The notes: generated from the letters alone by a model not told the origin. DNA of 64,000 nucleotides from Methanomassiliicoccales archaeon (GCA_036504055.1 DASXVU010000007.1:23819-87818), one strand, 5' to 3'. Positions 44,759 to 54,153 are shown, counted from the first letter of the stretch. Program-made: numbers and translations.

Positions 44759-45325
44759 CTACGGTCCCAGATCACGGCATTCGGGGCAGCGAAGTTCACC
44801 TGAGCTGACCCTGAGATCGATGGAGAATTGGCCGCAGTTCTCACAATAGCCAGTGAACACCTGCGGTTCCTTCTCCCGACCTATCCCCCCGCGGTTCACC
44901 CGGGACCACTCCCGTGTCAGTTCGATCAGGGATGGGGATATGCGGAGCACGTCGTTCTCTGTCAGCACTCCCACCAGCACATCGCCTTTCACCACCGGGA
45001 GGCGCCTCACATGCATCATCGACATCCGCTTGGCCGCATCTGACAGCGATTCCTTGGCCGTCGTGGTGATGAGCGGGGATGTCATTATGTCCTTGACCAA
45101 TGTCTTGGACGGGATCCTGTTCTCGGAGACGATCTTGTTCAGGAAGTCCCTCTCGGTCACGATTCCAACCGGCAGCTCGTCCTCAACGATGATGAGGCTG
45201 CCGACCTTCTCGTCCCTCATCAGGACCGCAGCCTCTTTGACGGTCATGTCAGGGGTGCCGGTGCGAGGGGATTTGGTCATTATTTCCTCGACCAGTATGT
45301 CCATCGTTCCATCGCTCATGCTCAT
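44759..45325 (-). CDS. CBS-domain pair with C-terminal zinc ribbon
   Basis: A 188-residue protein. Two CBS domains (about 10-65 and 72-125) carry 'VGSLIIVEDELPVGIVTERD' and 'RRLPVVKGDVLVGVLTENDV'. They bind adenosine nucleotides in known relatives. The end is a zinc ribbon with 'CENCG' and 'CPEC'. CBS-ribbon proteins in archaea often act as regulators; target unknown. ATGs at 45325, 45319 and 45304 are all possible starts. Confidence 0.82.
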   Translation of the reverse strand: MSMSDGTMDILVEEIMTKSPRTGTPDMTVKEAAVLMRDEKVGSLIIVEDELPVGIVTERDFLNKIVSENRIPSKTLVKDIMTSPLITTTAKESLSDAAKRMSMMHVRRLPVVKGDVLVGVLTENDVLRISPSLIELTREWSRVNRGGIGREKEPQVFTGYCENCGQFSIDLRVSSGELRCPECRDLGP

Positions 45326-45753
45326 ACTATTCGAGCGGAGGGATTAAGTAACTTTCCGGTTAACGGCTGAAGTGGAAGGAAACTGGATAATTACCTGGTT
45401 CGGACCGGTGATCGCTTCCGGGAACACAGGTGCTGCAGGAATCATGGCTCTGGGTCTGAACAAGTCTTTTGAGGACATCCCGAGCCTATCGATATGGAAT
45501 CTAATGTACGATCTTGGAACAGTGTTTGTGAACGTAATACGTTTACTCGCCCAGCATTGAAAGAGAGGATATGCTTCTCGTCACCGATAGGAAGGATACC
45601 GTCCAGGATTTTGTCTATGGCTCTCCTGATCGATCATTGTGTCGATCTTCCTCTCCTTAATGTCCTCCCCCAATCTCTCTGACAGATGACAAGCTACGCT
45701 AATTCCATCGCGGTTTTACTCATTCTAACAACTTTGTTTGGTTAAGCCCTGAT
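45326..45753. other. Intergenic region with possible gene relics
   Basis: No intact convincing gene is seen. The minus strand at about 45560-45690 reads as a protein-like sequence split by a frame change: 'SERLGEDIKERKIDTMID' in one frame, then 'RRAIDKILDGILPIGDEKH' in another. A plus-strand frame from GTG 45372 to 45560 (62 residues, 'WFGPVIASGNTGAAGI' near its start) has a plausible composition but no recognised family. One or both may be decayed genes. Confidence 0.35.
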
Positions 45754-46380
45754 TTACTCCGATGTCTCCGCCACGACGTTCTCGAGGATCTTTTCCTGTT
45801 TTGAGGTGGAGAATATGGGGAGGATGGCCCTTCCATAGACCTCGTTCAATATCTCCGCCGCTGCCAGATACAATGCGGATGCGCCGCAGATGATCCCTTC
45901 ATAACCGGCGATCATCTTGATGTCCGGGTTGTTGAGCCCGTTTCCAAGACCAAGCAGCACCAGCAGCAGCGTCAACGACCCAAATACGAATATCATGACC
46001 TTATTGGTCTTGAGGGTCCCGATGAGCATGACGCCTGAGAATATCGCCCACATGAACAGGAAGGCTGCCATGGCGCTCGATCCAGTCTCAGTCCCGATCC
46101 CCATTTGGGGCATGACGATCAACGCGACAAGTGATATCCAGAACATTCCGTAGGAGGTGAAGGCCATCATGCCGAAGGTGTTGCCCTTCTTCCATTCCAT
46201 CACTCCAGCTACCACCTGGGCTATCCCTCCATAGAAAATTCCCATTGCCAGTATCATACTTCCGAGGGCGAAGAATCCAGCGTTGTGCAGGTTCAACAGG
46301 ATAGTGGTCATTCCAAAGCCCATCAATCCCAGGGGGGCGGGATTGGCCGTTTTGCTTAGGTTAGCGGTTATTTGAGCCAT
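45754..46380 (-). CDS. GPR1/FUN34/YaaH-family acetate transporter
   Basis: A 208-residue protein with six membrane helices. The diagnostic 'NPAPLGLMGFGMTT' begins at about residue 10, and the helix-loop 'NLHNAGFF' is also typical. Relatives (SatP, Ady2, AceTr) take up acetate or succinate with protons; the exact substrate is inferred. I chose ATG 46380, 'MAQITANLSK', because GAGGAT precedes it and the longer in-frame extension is unlike the family. Confidence 0.88.
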   Translation of the reverse strand: MAQITANLSKTANPAPLGLMGFGMTTILLNLHNAGFFALGSMILAMGIFYGGIAQVVAGVMEWKKGNTFGMMAFTSYGMFWISLVALIVMPQMGIGTETGSSAMAAFLFMWAIFSGVMLIGTLKTNKVMIFVFGSLTLLLVLLGLGNGLNNPDIKMIAGYEGIICGASALYLAAAEILNEVYGRAILPIFSTSKQEKILENVVAETSE

Positions 46381-46665
46381 TTGATAATCCTCGTTTCGTA
46401 TTATTCCGTTATATCGAGGCACGATAATTACGATTGCGCTTCTCATCATTTCATAATATAACAATCCTTCACCTTCAATTCTCAATATCAGTTATGTCGG
46501 CACTCGAGACCTAATACAACCTCCATTTTCTCAAGACATCTGGCTACCTTTTGAAGGGTTGACCTGAAACTAGAAATAGAAGGTTGGATGGACTTTGATA
46601 TCAACGGTCGCTATCCGTACAAAGGGATATATCTAACAAGCCAGATTGTCATCATGGTGCCAGGA

Positions 46666-47259
46666 ATGAATGACAAAGAGGGACAGATCGCCGTGCAAAT
46701 GGCACGACAGACGATCGATGCGGAGACCAAAGAGGAGGATATGGGTGTACTGAACGCACCTGGAAGTTTCAATGAGAAAAGGGGTGTCTTCGTCACGCTG
46801 TCCACCTATCCTGAGCACAACCTGAGGGGATGCATCGGATATCCCGAACCCATCTTCTCCCTTGCCAAGGCCATCCTGCTTGCGGCCGAAGGCGCATGCC
46901 ATGATCCCCGGTTCCCGTCACTGAAGGCGAAGGAGCTGGATGATATTGTCGTCGAGGTCAGCGTGCTCACTCCGCCCGAGGAGATCAAGATCGCCGACCG
47001 GAAGAACCTGCCTGAAGCGGTAAAGGTAGGAGTGGACGGTCTGATCATGGAGAACGGACCATACAGAGGGCTGCTGCTGCCGCAGGTCCCCGTGGAATGG
47101 GAATGGAACTCGGTCACTTTCCTGGAACAGACCTGCATCAAGGCAGGGTTGCTGCCGGACATGTGGCTGGACAGATCCACCAAGGTGTACAAGTTCCAGG
47201 GAGAGGTCTTCGCGGAGAGCAACCCTCACGGTCCGGTACGTCGGAAGGAACTGGTCTGA
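46666..47259 (+). CDS. AMMECR1-domain protein
   Basis: A 197-residue AMMECR1 protein with the signature 'LRGCIGYPEP' and 'DPRFPSLKAKELDDI'. The archaeal family is of unknown function, though fusions and contexts link it to radical-SAM chemistry and Memo-like proteins. I chose ATG 46666 because ATATATCT at 46628-46635 gives a transcript beginning near it; in-frame starts at 46588 and 46654 are less likely. Dihydroorotase follows after four bases, so these are cotranscribed. Confidence 0.85.
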   Translation: MNDKEGQIAVQMARQTIDAETKEEDMGVLNAPGSFNEKRGVFVTLSTYPEHNLRGCIGYPEPIFSLAKAILLAAEGACHDPRFPSLKAKELDDIVVEVSVLTPPEEIKIADRKNLPEAVKVGVDGLIMENGPYRGLLLPQVPVEWEWNSVTFLEQTCIKAGLLPDMWLDRSTKVYKFQGEVFAESNPHGPVRRKELV

Positions 47260-47263
47260 TCCG

Positions 47264-48538
47264 ATGGACCTGATCATCGAAGGCAGGGCATTCTACCGGG
47301 GCAAGTTGCAGCAGGTCTGCATCGGCATCGATGAGGGCAGGATCGTCGAAATAAAGAAGGTCCTCGCCGGAGAGAACCGCATCGATTTCAAGGACCGGCT
47401 CATATTGCCTGGAGCTATCGACGTGCATGTACACCTGCGCGACCCGGGCATGACCCAGAAGGAGGATTTCGGCACCGGGACCCTGGCCGCCGCCTTCGGA
47501 GGTGTCACCACCGTCTTCGACATGCCGAACACGAGCCCGCCCACCCTGATGGCGGAGGACATAGTCAACAAGCGGGAGACCGTCTCTGCCAAGGCCTGGG
47601 TCGATTTCGGTCTGTTCGCCGGTGTCGACGCCCGCCACGACCCGACCAAGATGAACGCCCACGCGGTCGGCTACAAGATATTCATGGGATCGTCCACCGG
47701 AAGCCTCCTGATGACCAAGGACGAGGACATCGCCGGAGCGCTGGCCAAGATCTCGTCCACCGGAAAGGTGGTCAGCGTCCATGCAGAGGACGATGCCCAC
47801 ATCGTCCGTTCGCCAGAGAAGGAGCTCCGCGACCACAACCGGAACCGCCCGCCCCATGCCGAGGTCTCGGCCATATCCAGACTGGCCAAGCTTCACGGGA
47901 ATTCCCGGATCAACGTCTGCCACGTCACCTCCCGTGAGGCGTTGGCAGCGCTCACAGGTACCGGTTTCACAAAGGAGGCCACGGTCCACCACATGCTGCT
48001 GGACGACTCCATGCCGTTAGGCGGCCGGGGCAAGGTCAACCCGCCCCTGCGCTCCAAGGACGACCGGATCGCGATACTGGATGCGTTCTGCAAGGGGCAG
48101 ATCGATATGTTGGCCTCGGATCACGCGCCGCACGGACAGGATGAGAAGTCCGGTGATTTCGATGCCGCCCCGTCGGGGGTTCCAGGGGTCGAGACCTCGG
48201 TCCCCATCATGATGGCCATGGTGAAGCGCGGCCAGGTCCCCCTGGAAAGACTGATATCGGCCGCCTGCCAACGGCCGGCGGAGCTGTTCCGCCTGCCGAA
48301 GGGCATTATCGAGGTGGGTAGGGACGCCGACCTGATGGTGATCGATCCGAAGAGGACCACCGACATCAAGGCCAAGAACCTCCACAGCAAGTGCGGATGG
48401 ACCCCGTACGAAGGGTTCGAAGCGATATTCCCCACCGCTGTGTTTTTAAGGGGGATGGAATTGGTGGAGAGCAACTCTCTGGTCGGAGAGCGTAAAGGAA
48501 GGGATGTGGTTGTCGCCGGAATTTCAGGTCGATCTTAG
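47264..48538 (+). CDS. pyrC: Dihydroorotase
   Basis: A 424-residue amidohydrolase. 'AIDVHVHLRDPG' supplies the first metal ligands, 'HAEDD' and 'INVCHVTS' later His ligands, and 'ASDHAPHG' the catalytic Asp. 'GYKIFMGSSTG' holds the probable carboxylated Lys. This is the class I type that closes carbamoyl-aspartate to dihydroorotate in pyrimidine synthesis. It overlaps the next gene by 35 bases. Confidence 0.93.
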   Translation: MDLIIEGRAFYRGKLQQVCIGIDEGRIVEIKKVLAGENRIDFKDRLILPGAIDVHVHLRDPGMTQKEDFGTGTLAAAFGGVTTVFDMPNTSPPTLMAEDIVNKRETVSAKAWVDFGLFAGVDARHDPTKMNAHAVGYKIFMGSSTGSLLMTKDEDIAGALAKISSTGKVVSVHAEDDAHIVRSPEKELRDHNRNRPPHAEVSAISRLAKLHGNSRINVCHVTSREALAALTGTGFTKEATVHHMLLDDSMPLGGRGKVNPPLRSKDDRIAILDAFCKGQIDMLASDHAPHGQDEKSGDFDAAPSGVPGVETSVPIMMAMVKRGQVPLERLISAACQRPAELFRLPKGIIEVGRDADLMVIDPKRTTDIKAKNLHSKCGWTPYEGFEAIFPTAVFLRGMELVESNSLVGERKGRDVVVAGISGRS

Positions 48539-49637
48539 CGAGCTAGAGGGACGCAAGTTCACGTGCATTGACGGATGCGGGCTCTGCTGCCTGTGTCAGC
48601 CCGAGCTCCTGCCAAATGAAGAGAGACTGTTCCGTTCGAAGTTCCCCAACATGGTCGTGCTAAAGAACGAGCCGCACCGGCACTATGCCATGGCCATGAA
48701 GAAGGGCATGGGCTCGTGCGCCTTCCTCAACGACCGGAGATGCAAGGTGTACAACGACCGGCCGCACTTCTGCCGTGAGTTCCCGTTCCATATCCACGTC
48801 GGCATGAGGGCGCAGGTCCAGCTCGACCTGTCGTGCCGGGGTGCCTGGGTCACCGATGGGGAGGATGCGATGACCGCCGGCGCCAAGATCGCCGAGGATG
48901 CCAAGGAGGCCATCAACCATACCCTTTACGAGTCAAAGCGGGTCTACCGCGAGTTCTTCGACAACTGCCACGAGAGCGGGATCGACCCCGACCCGGAGCC
49001 GATGCAGGCATTGGTCCGGGAGAGGCTGGAGAAGATGACCTATCTCCCCTACCTGGCAACGGTCCTGGAAGGATCGGCGGAAGACGAACAGATCGATCTC
49101 AGGAAGCTGCGCGTGCCAGCCGAGCTGGACAAGAGCGCGATGAGGGAATTGGAATCCGCAGCCCTGGAAGGCGCGAACGATTCGCTCGGCGCCCCCAACG
49201 CCTTCGACGCGCCGGTCTACTGCGATGAGGCGAACCGTTGGAACGTCTTCCTCTCCGAGCACGGCCGGTTCGAACAGTACATCATCAAGGACAGCGGGGA
49301 CCTGGAGCATGTACGTTCGGTCGATCCGAACGCGGTACGGTTGCTGGTCCCGGACGAATCGGGGAGAAAGGTCATGGCCGACTACCTCCGCATATTGAAC
49401 AACCGGGACAGCATCATCGGTTCCACATACTATCTGGTGGACGAGTATGATTACGAGGATTACTTCCCCAACGTCTACCTCGGCGTCCTGTCCACCTCCA
49501 TGCTTGACATGATATGGAGGGCGTCGCTGATCGCGCACGTCAAGGGCACCAAGCTCGATGGCGCCGGTGTCCGGGAAGGCATCATCTACTATGACATGGA
49601 TAGATTGGATGGCCCCTCGATCGGTGCGTTCATATGA
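48504..49637 (+). CDS. YkgJ-family cysteine cluster protein with long C-terminal extension
   Basis: A 377-residue protein. Its first 110 residues are a YkgJ-like zinc or iron-sulfur cluster domain with 'CIDGCGLCCLCQP', 'GSCAFLNDRRCKVYNDRPHFCREFP', given here as CAFLNDRRCKVY and RPHFCREFP. The remaining 270 residues are not recognised and are mostly mixed alpha-beta. The family is found in many archaea and its function is unknown. It overlaps the end of pyrC. Confidence 0.75.
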   Translation: MWLSPEFQVDLSELEGRKFTCIDGCGLCCLCQPELLPNEERLFRSKFPNMVVLKNEPHRHYAMAMKKGMGSCAFLNDRRCKVYNDRPHFCREFPFHIHVGMRAQVQLDLSCRGAWVTDGEDAMTAGAKIAEDAKEAINHTLYESKRVYREFFDNCHESGIDPDPEPMQALVRERLEKMTYLPYLATVLEGSAEDEQIDLRKLRVPAELDKSAMRELESAALEGANDSLGAPNAFDAPVYCDEANRWNVFLSEHGRFEQYIIKDSGDLEHVRSVDPNAVRLLVPDESGRKVMADYLRILNNRDSIIGSTYYLVDEYDYEDYFPNVYLGVLSTSMLDMIWRASLIAHVKGTKLDGAGVREGIIYYDMDRLDGPSIGAFI

Positions 49638-49718
49638 GCTGGCTTGCGTCCAGCAAGACAAGGCCACACGACAAACTACAAATAGTGATGGGGTTATCGG
49701 GAAAATCGGTGTTCGAGC

Positions 49719-49934
49719 ATGCAAAAACCATTGAACGTCCTGAACCAGGCGATCAATAGCCAGGTCATCGTCGAGCTGAAGGGGAACCGCGAGTACCGCG
49801 GAGTCCTAGATGGCTACGACCCGCACATGAACCTTGTGCTCAAGAACGCTGAAGAGCTGATCAACCACGAGGTTGTAAGGAAGCTCGCCGTCACCATAGT
49901 TCGTGGCGACAACGTAATTTACATTTCACCATAA
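49719..49934 (+). CDS. Archaeal Sm-like (LSm) protein
   Basis: A 71-residue LSm protein. The Sm1 motif is '[26 protein letters not shown]', given as [13 protein letters not shown] and [10 protein letters not shown], and Sm2 is '[11 protein letters not shown]'. It forms a ring that binds U-rich RNA. It is followed after 13 bases by L37e, the usual euryarchaeal arrangement. Confidence 0.93.
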   Translation: MQKPLNVLNQAINSQVIVELKGNREYRGVLDGYDPHMNLVLKNAEELINHEVVRKLAVTIVRGDNVIYISP

Positions 49935-49947
49935 GGAAGTGGACTAG

Positions 49948-50115
49948 ATGAGCAAGGGTACAGCATCACACGGAAAAATGGGTGACCGCAAGACCCACAT
50001 CCCCTGCCGGAGATGTGGCAACCGAGCGTTTAACATCAGGAAGTCTTTCTGCGCGTCCTGCGGATATGGCAAGACAGCAAGACTGAGGACCTATACTTGG
50101 GCCAAGCTCCACTAA
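49948..50115 (+). CDS. rpl37e: Ribosomal protein L37e (eL37)
   Basis: A 55-residue zinc-ribbon ribosomal protein beginning 'MSKGTASHGKMG'. It has two pairs, 'CRRCGN' and 'CASCGYG', and the basic end 'RLRTYTWAKLH'. It belongs to the large subunit. Its last bases overlap the purF start in another frame. Confidence 0.95.
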   Translation: MSKGTASHGKMGDRKTHIPCRRCGNRAFNIRKSFCASCGYGKTARLRTYTWAKLH

Positions 50116-51533
50116 ATCAAGAAGGGAATTCCATCGAGGACTCGCCAGAAGATCACTGTGGTGTGGTCGGGATGGTCCTGTCCTGCGATGCTTTGCCTTC
50201 GTTGAAGAAGGCATTGCGCATCATTCAGCATAGAGGCCAAGAGGCCGCCGGAGTGGCAGTTTTTGACGGCGGTCGTATCCAATACCTTAGAGGCATGGGC
50301 CTGGTCCATGAGGTGCTGAGCGGCCGTGCCTACAACGCCCTGAGCGGCAACATCGGCATAGGTCATGTACGTTACTCGACCACCGGCTCATCCGTGGCCG
50401 AGAACAGCCAACCCATAACCGTGACCACTCTCGCTGGCGACCTGGCCCTGGCCCATAACGGCGATATCGTCAACGCCGGCAAGCTGCGCGCCAAGCTGCA
50501 GTCGGAAGGCTGGGCGTTCCTGACCACCTCGGACACCGAGATCATCATCCGCATGATGGCCACCGAACTGTCGCAGAGCCCGGACCCGATCCGGGCCATC
50601 AAGAACGTGATGAAGGTCATCGACGGCTCCTACTCATTGACGGTGATGCTCGGAACGCGCGTGTTCGGCGTCCGCGACCCGATGGGCTTCCGCCCCTTGT
50701 GCATCGGCAAGCTGCCCAACGGATATACGGTCGCCTCAGAGTCATCTGTATTCGACGTTCTCCAGGGTGAGCTCGTGAGGGACGTGGCCCCGGGCGAGAT
50801 CGTGGAGATAACCCCTACCGGTTTCATGTCCACCAAGACCGTCAGCCCGCCGCACAAGGCCCATTGCATGTTCGAATGGGTCTACTTCGCCCGCCCGGAC
50901 TCGGTCATCGACGGGAAGGAGGTGTACCAGGTCAGGAAGAGGCTCGGCCGCATCCTGGCAGAAGAGCAGCCGGTGGATGCCGACGTGGTCATCGCCGTCC
51001 CGGACTCGGGGCGTGCCCATGCCCTCGGTTTCGCCGAGGTCTCCAAGATACCCTACGAAGAGGGTTTCATGAAGAACCGTTACATCGAGAGGACGTTCAT
51101 ATTGCCGGAGCAGTCACAGCGTGACGAGGGAGTCCTCCTCAAGCTCAACCCGATCCGTTCCACCGTCAAGGACAAGCGCGTGGTGATCGTGGACGACAGC
51201 ATCGTCCGGGGTACTACCATGAGGCGCATCGTCATGATGACCCGGCGTGCAGGGGCCAAGGAGGTCCATGTGCGCATAGGCTGCCCTCCGATCAAGGCAC
51301 CCTGCTTCTACGGGATCGACATGAAGACCCGGGAGCAGTTCGCCGCCACCAACCGCAGCTTCGAGGAGATTGCCAAACTGATCACCGCCGACAGCGTCGG
51401 TTACACCAGCATCAAGGGGCTGGTCAAGGCGCTGGAATTGGATGAGTGCGACCTGTGCATGGCCTGTTTGAACGGTGAGTATCCGACCCACATCCAGGGC
51501 GAGAAGATGCGGTTCCAGCAGCGTCTGGACTGA
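50097..51533 (+). CDS. purF: Amidophosphoribosyltransferase
   Basis: A 478-residue enzyme. The glutaminase nucleophile Cys is in 'DHCGVVGM', preceded by about 20 propeptide residues that are removed. 'RGQEAAGVAVFDGG', 'VRYSTTGSS' and 'VVIVDDSIVRGTTMRRI', the PRPP site, follow. The C-terminal 'CDLCMACLNGEYPT' together with an earlier 'PCFYGID' Cys suggest a [4Fe-4S] cluster, as in the Bacillus enzyme. TTG 50097 follows GAGG at about 50084, giving coupling to L37e. Confidence 0.93.
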   Translation: MGQAPLNQEGNSIEDSPEDHCGVVGMVLSCDALPSLKKALRIIQHRGQEAAGVAVFDGGRIQYLRGMGLVHEVLSGRAYNALSGNIGIGHVRYSTTGSSVAENSQPITVTTLAGDLALAHNGDIVNAGKLRAKLQSEGWAFLTTSDTEIIIRMMATELSQSPDPIRAIKNVMKVIDGSYSLTVMLGTRVFGVRDPMGFRPLCIGKLPNGYTVASESSVFDVLQGELVRDVAPGEIVEITPTGFMSTKTVSPPHKAHCMFEWVYFARPDSVIDGKEVYQVRKRLGRILAEEQPVDADVVIAVPDSGRAHALGFAEVSKIPYEEGFMKNRYIERTFILPEQSQRDEGVLLKLNPIRSTVKDKRVVIVDDSIVRGTTMRRIVMMTRRAGAKEVHVRIGCPPIKAPCFYGIDMKTREQFAATNRSFEEIAKLITADSVGYTSIKGLVKALELDECDLCMACLNGEYPTHIQGEKMRFQQRLD

Positions 51534-51541
51534 TCTCTGCC

Positions 51542-52258
51542 TCATTTCTTTTTGATGTTCCTGCCGTGGGGGCAGATGAAGACGCACATCCCGCACATCG
51601 GTTTCGGCGCCTGCTTTTCCATATCCTTGAAGTATCGGTCGCATTTGCCCGCATCGAACCTGGCCTCGCGCGGTTCGTCCTGGTCGAACATCCGTCCGGT
51701 GAAAGCATTGGTCGGGCAGGCCTTGACGCATTCCTCGCAATTGCCGCAGCGAGGGTCCATGGGCGTTCCGGTCTTGGGGAAGGGATAATCGGTCAATACA
51801 GTGGTCCACCTCACCCTGGGTCCGTACTGGGGAGTGATGAGAAGGCAGCTCTTGCCGATCCATCCCAGGCCGGCCAGGTGGGCTGCCATCTTGTGGGAGA
51901 ACATGGCGCAGATGCGCTCATCGTCGATTCGTTCCGATGCCGGCACCGGCATGCTCCGGTACCCTTCCTTCTGCAGGCGGCCCGCGAGCGATAACGATAT
52001 CTGGTCCAAACGGCCATTGACGGCATCGTAGGTGTGGCTGCGATATGCTACCCTGACTGCCCTCTGAGAACGGTCCGGGACCAGGTCCACGATGGTGTCC
52101 AGCAGTCTGATGCCCACCGATATGGCGAACGGGTAACCGGAGACGATATTCCCTCCCCGTCCGACCACTTCCGCCTGAAAAGGGCGGAGATCGGCAACGC
52201 CATAGAGTTCGGCTCCGAGCGATAACGCCAAAGCGCGCAGTTCGTCCTCGAGCGGCAT
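51542..52258 (-). CDS. QueG-like 4Fe-4S reductase-type protein
   Basis: A 238-residue protein. The C-terminal part has two cluster motifs, 'CGNCEECVKACP' and 'CGMCVFICPHGR', and the earlier 'HLAGLGWIGKSCLLITP' resembles epoxyqueuosine reductase QueG. It lacks the full length (about 380 residues) and HEAT tail of bacterial QueG. Archaea lack queuosine at position 34, so another redox role, possibly cobalamin-related, is more likely. It is convergent with purF. Confidence 0.75.
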   Translation of the reverse strand: MPLEDELRALALSLGAELYGVADLRPFQAEVVGRGGNIVSGYPFAISVGIRLLDTIVDLVPDRSQRAVRVAYRSHTYDAVNGRLDQISLSLAGRLQKEGYRSMPVPASERIDDERICAMFSHKMAAHLAGLGWIGKSCLLITPQYGPRVRWTTVLTDYPFPKTGTPMDPRCGNCEECVKACPTNAFTGRMFDQDEPREARFDAGKCDRYFKDMEKQAPKPMCGMCVFICPHGRNIKKK

Positions 52259-52379
52259 GCATGGTATTCTGAGTCTCTGTTCATCAATGTTGTCCCGAGG
52301 GGGATGAAGGAGTCGTTACTGAATCGTCTGGGTCCATGGGAAACCTTTAATTAGGAAAATCTCTTTGCCATTCCCTATT

Positions 52380-52452
52380 GGGCTGGTAGATCAGCTGGAA
52401 GATCGCTACCTTGGCATGGTAGAGGCCGCGAGTTCAAATCTCGCCCAGTCCA
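52380..52452 (+). tRNA. tRNA-Ala (GGC)
   Basis: Acceptor GGGCTGG pairs with CCAGTCC, including the G3-T70 wobble that identifies alanine tRNAs. The anticodon loop TTGGCAT gives GGC. The discriminator is A at 52452. TATA-like TTTAATTA lies at 52346-52353. No intron. Confidence 0.94.
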
Positions 52453-52492
52453 CTTCTCTATTCTCTGCTGTCGGCGTACTCGTTGAAAGTAT

Positions 52493-52813
52493 TCAGGCGT
52501 CAACGAAGATATCGTCGCCTTCTACCGTAACTGGGTAGATCTTCTCTTCGAATGTTTTCGCAAACGGTATCCAAGGGCCCTTAAGAACCTTCCCGGTCCG
52601 GATGTCATACTCGGAGCCATGCCTTGGGCATTTGACAACATAGCTCATCAGCTTCCCTTTCCAGAGCTCTCCCCCGGCATGGTTACATTTCCCGTCCATG
52701 GCATAGTAACTCCCATCGACATTCGCGACGACCAACCACTTTCCTGCCACCTCCACGCCGATCATCTTTCCCGGAAGCAGGTCCGACTTCTTCGCCACCT
52801 TCGTCTTTGCCAC
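52493..52813 (-). CDS. Rieske-type [2Fe-2S] ferredoxin
   Basis: A 106-residue soluble Rieske protein. The cluster ligands are 'CNHAGGELW' (Cys-x-His) and 'CPRHGSEYD' (Cys-x-x-His). It resembles ferredoxins that pass electrons to oxygenases or nitrite-type reductases, but no partner is adjacent except a nitroreductase-type gene on the same strand. It is likely cytoplasmic, lacking a signal sequence. Confidence 0.9.
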   Translation of the reverse strand: MAKTKVAKKSDLLPGKMIGVEVAGKWLVVANVDGSYYAMDGKCNHAGGELWKGKLMSYVVKCPRHGSEYDIRTGKVLKGPWIPFAKTFEEKIYPVTVEGDDIFVDA

Positions 52814-52897
52814 TTAATCACCTTCAATTGTAACTGTTACGCCGAGTATATTAATGCGCTTAAGACATATAGAAATCGGACCGTCAGGGGCTGGTCC

Positions 52898-53464
52898 CTA
52901 TACGAATGGGACTCCCCAGCTCCCTTTGAAGAAGTTTTCCCCTATCGGCTTCCGTTCCGGCCTCTTTATCTCCGCCTCGATCTGCTTATCCGACAGTGTC
53001 GAGGCGTCCGTTCCCGGATATCCTATGTTTACCAGGGTGATCAGGACATACTCGTCCGGAATGTTAAGATTCTTCTTCACCATGATCGGATCATAGCCAG
53101 CGATCGGATGAGCGATGATCCCCAGTTCCGTCGCCTGCAGCATCAGCTCCCCCACGGCCAGGCCGCAGCCGAAAAGGTAGTAGTCCCTCCCGTCGTTAAG
53201 ATGGCAATCGTCCTCGACCCTGCCGCAGATGGCGAAGATCAAGGGAGCGTTCTTTACGTAGGCATTCCCCCTGGGCAGGGCCGCCTTGATCCTTTCCAAG
53301 GACTCCTTGTCCCTGGCCACCACCACTCTCCATGGCTGGTTGTTGTTGCATGAAGGGGCCAGCCGCATCGCCTCGACCAGAAGCATGATCTTCTCTTCCT
53401 CGATCGGTCTGGTATCGAACTTCCGCGTGGCTCTGCGTTTCTGGATAGCCTCCCTGACGTCCAT
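52898..53464 (-). CDS. Nitroreductase-family flavoprotein
   Basis: A 188-residue FMN-dependent enzyme. 'IQKRRATRKFDTRPI' at the start, 'RLAPSCNNNQPWRVVV' and 'ELGIIAHPIAGY' are family motifs. These enzymes reduce nitro or quinone compounds or act in cofactor metabolism; the substrate is unknown. ATG 53464 has GAGGAG eight bases upstream; upstream in-frame starts are less likely. It precedes the Rieske gene on the same strand, about 85 bases away. Confidence 0.85.
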   Translation of the reverse strand: MDVREAIQKRRATRKFDTRPIEEEKIMLLVEAMRLAPSCNNNQPWRVVVARDKESLERIKAALPRGNAYVKNAPLIFAICGRVEDDCHLNDGRDYYLFGCGLAVGELMLQATELGIIAHPIAGYDPIMVKKNLNIPDEYVLITLVNIGYPGTDASTLSDKQIEAEIKRPERKPIGENFFKGSWGVPFV

Positions 53465-53575
53465 CTTAACACTCCTCATCATCGATTGATGGGCGCACTC
53501 GATAAGCGTTGCGGTCGTCACTGGGGAATTTGGCTCTAAGCAACTATTAATATTCTAAACATATAATCAATTCCC

Positions 53576-54097
53576 ATGGCGTTGTCCGATTTCGTCACCC
53601 TCAACAATGTGGCACTGGCGCTCGTTCTCGGTGGTGTGCTGGCTATTTTCACGGCATTATATGGCAAGAAGGAGAAATCGTTGCTGGACGAACTGTTGAT
53701 GATCGTAGGGTTCTTCTTCGGCGCGTTCCTTGTATTCCTTGGCATCCAGGCGGTACTGATGACGCCTCGGCCGATAGCGCTGGCAGCGATCGCGGTCACT
53801 TTGGCACTGGGTCTCTCGATGTTCCTCAAGCCTCTTCGCAAGATACCTTTCTCCATGATCATCTCACTGATCGCGGGAGGTGTGGTGGCGTACTTCCTGA
53901 TCAAGCTCAACCTGAGCGCCACCTGGGTGCTGGTCATTGCGCTGGTCGTCATGGCGATAGTCTGGATAATCCTAAAGTTCCTGGGCATCGGTGCCAGGAT
54001 CGCTGAATGGATATTGACGGCAAGGCCGATCATGCTCATAGTCGGGGTCATCGGGCTGATCGAAGGTGTCCTGCTGTGGATGGGCAGCACCCTCTGA
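53576..54097 (+). CDS. Small polytopic membrane protein, unknown
   Basis: A 173-residue protein with about five or six membrane helices and short loops, opening with 'LSDFVTLNNVALALVLGG'. No family is recognised. AT-rich promoter sequence (TATTAATATTC around 53545-53555) precedes the ATG. It is the last protein gene before the tRNA cluster. Confidence 0.7.
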   Translation: MALSDFVTLNNVALALVLGGVLAIFTALYGKKEKSLLDELLMIVGFFFGAFLVFLGIQAVLMTPRPIALAAIAVTLALGLSMFLKPLRKIPFSMIISLIAGGVVAYFLIKLNLSATWVLVIALVVMAIVWIILKFLGIGARIAEWILTARPIMLIVGVIGLIEGVLLWMGSTL

Positions 54098-54153
54098 AAC
54101 GCCCCGAATCCCGTAAACCTTTAAATGAGGGCAGGCATATCCAAGCCTCACGC

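Noticed and set aside
51114..51863. A 249-residue minus-strand frame over purF and QueG-like genes
   Set aside because: It overlaps two well-supported genes in other frames and its sequence is not protein-like.
52859..53353. Plus-strand frame through the nitroreductase gene
   Set aside because: Antisense to a well-defined nitroreductase and without motifs.
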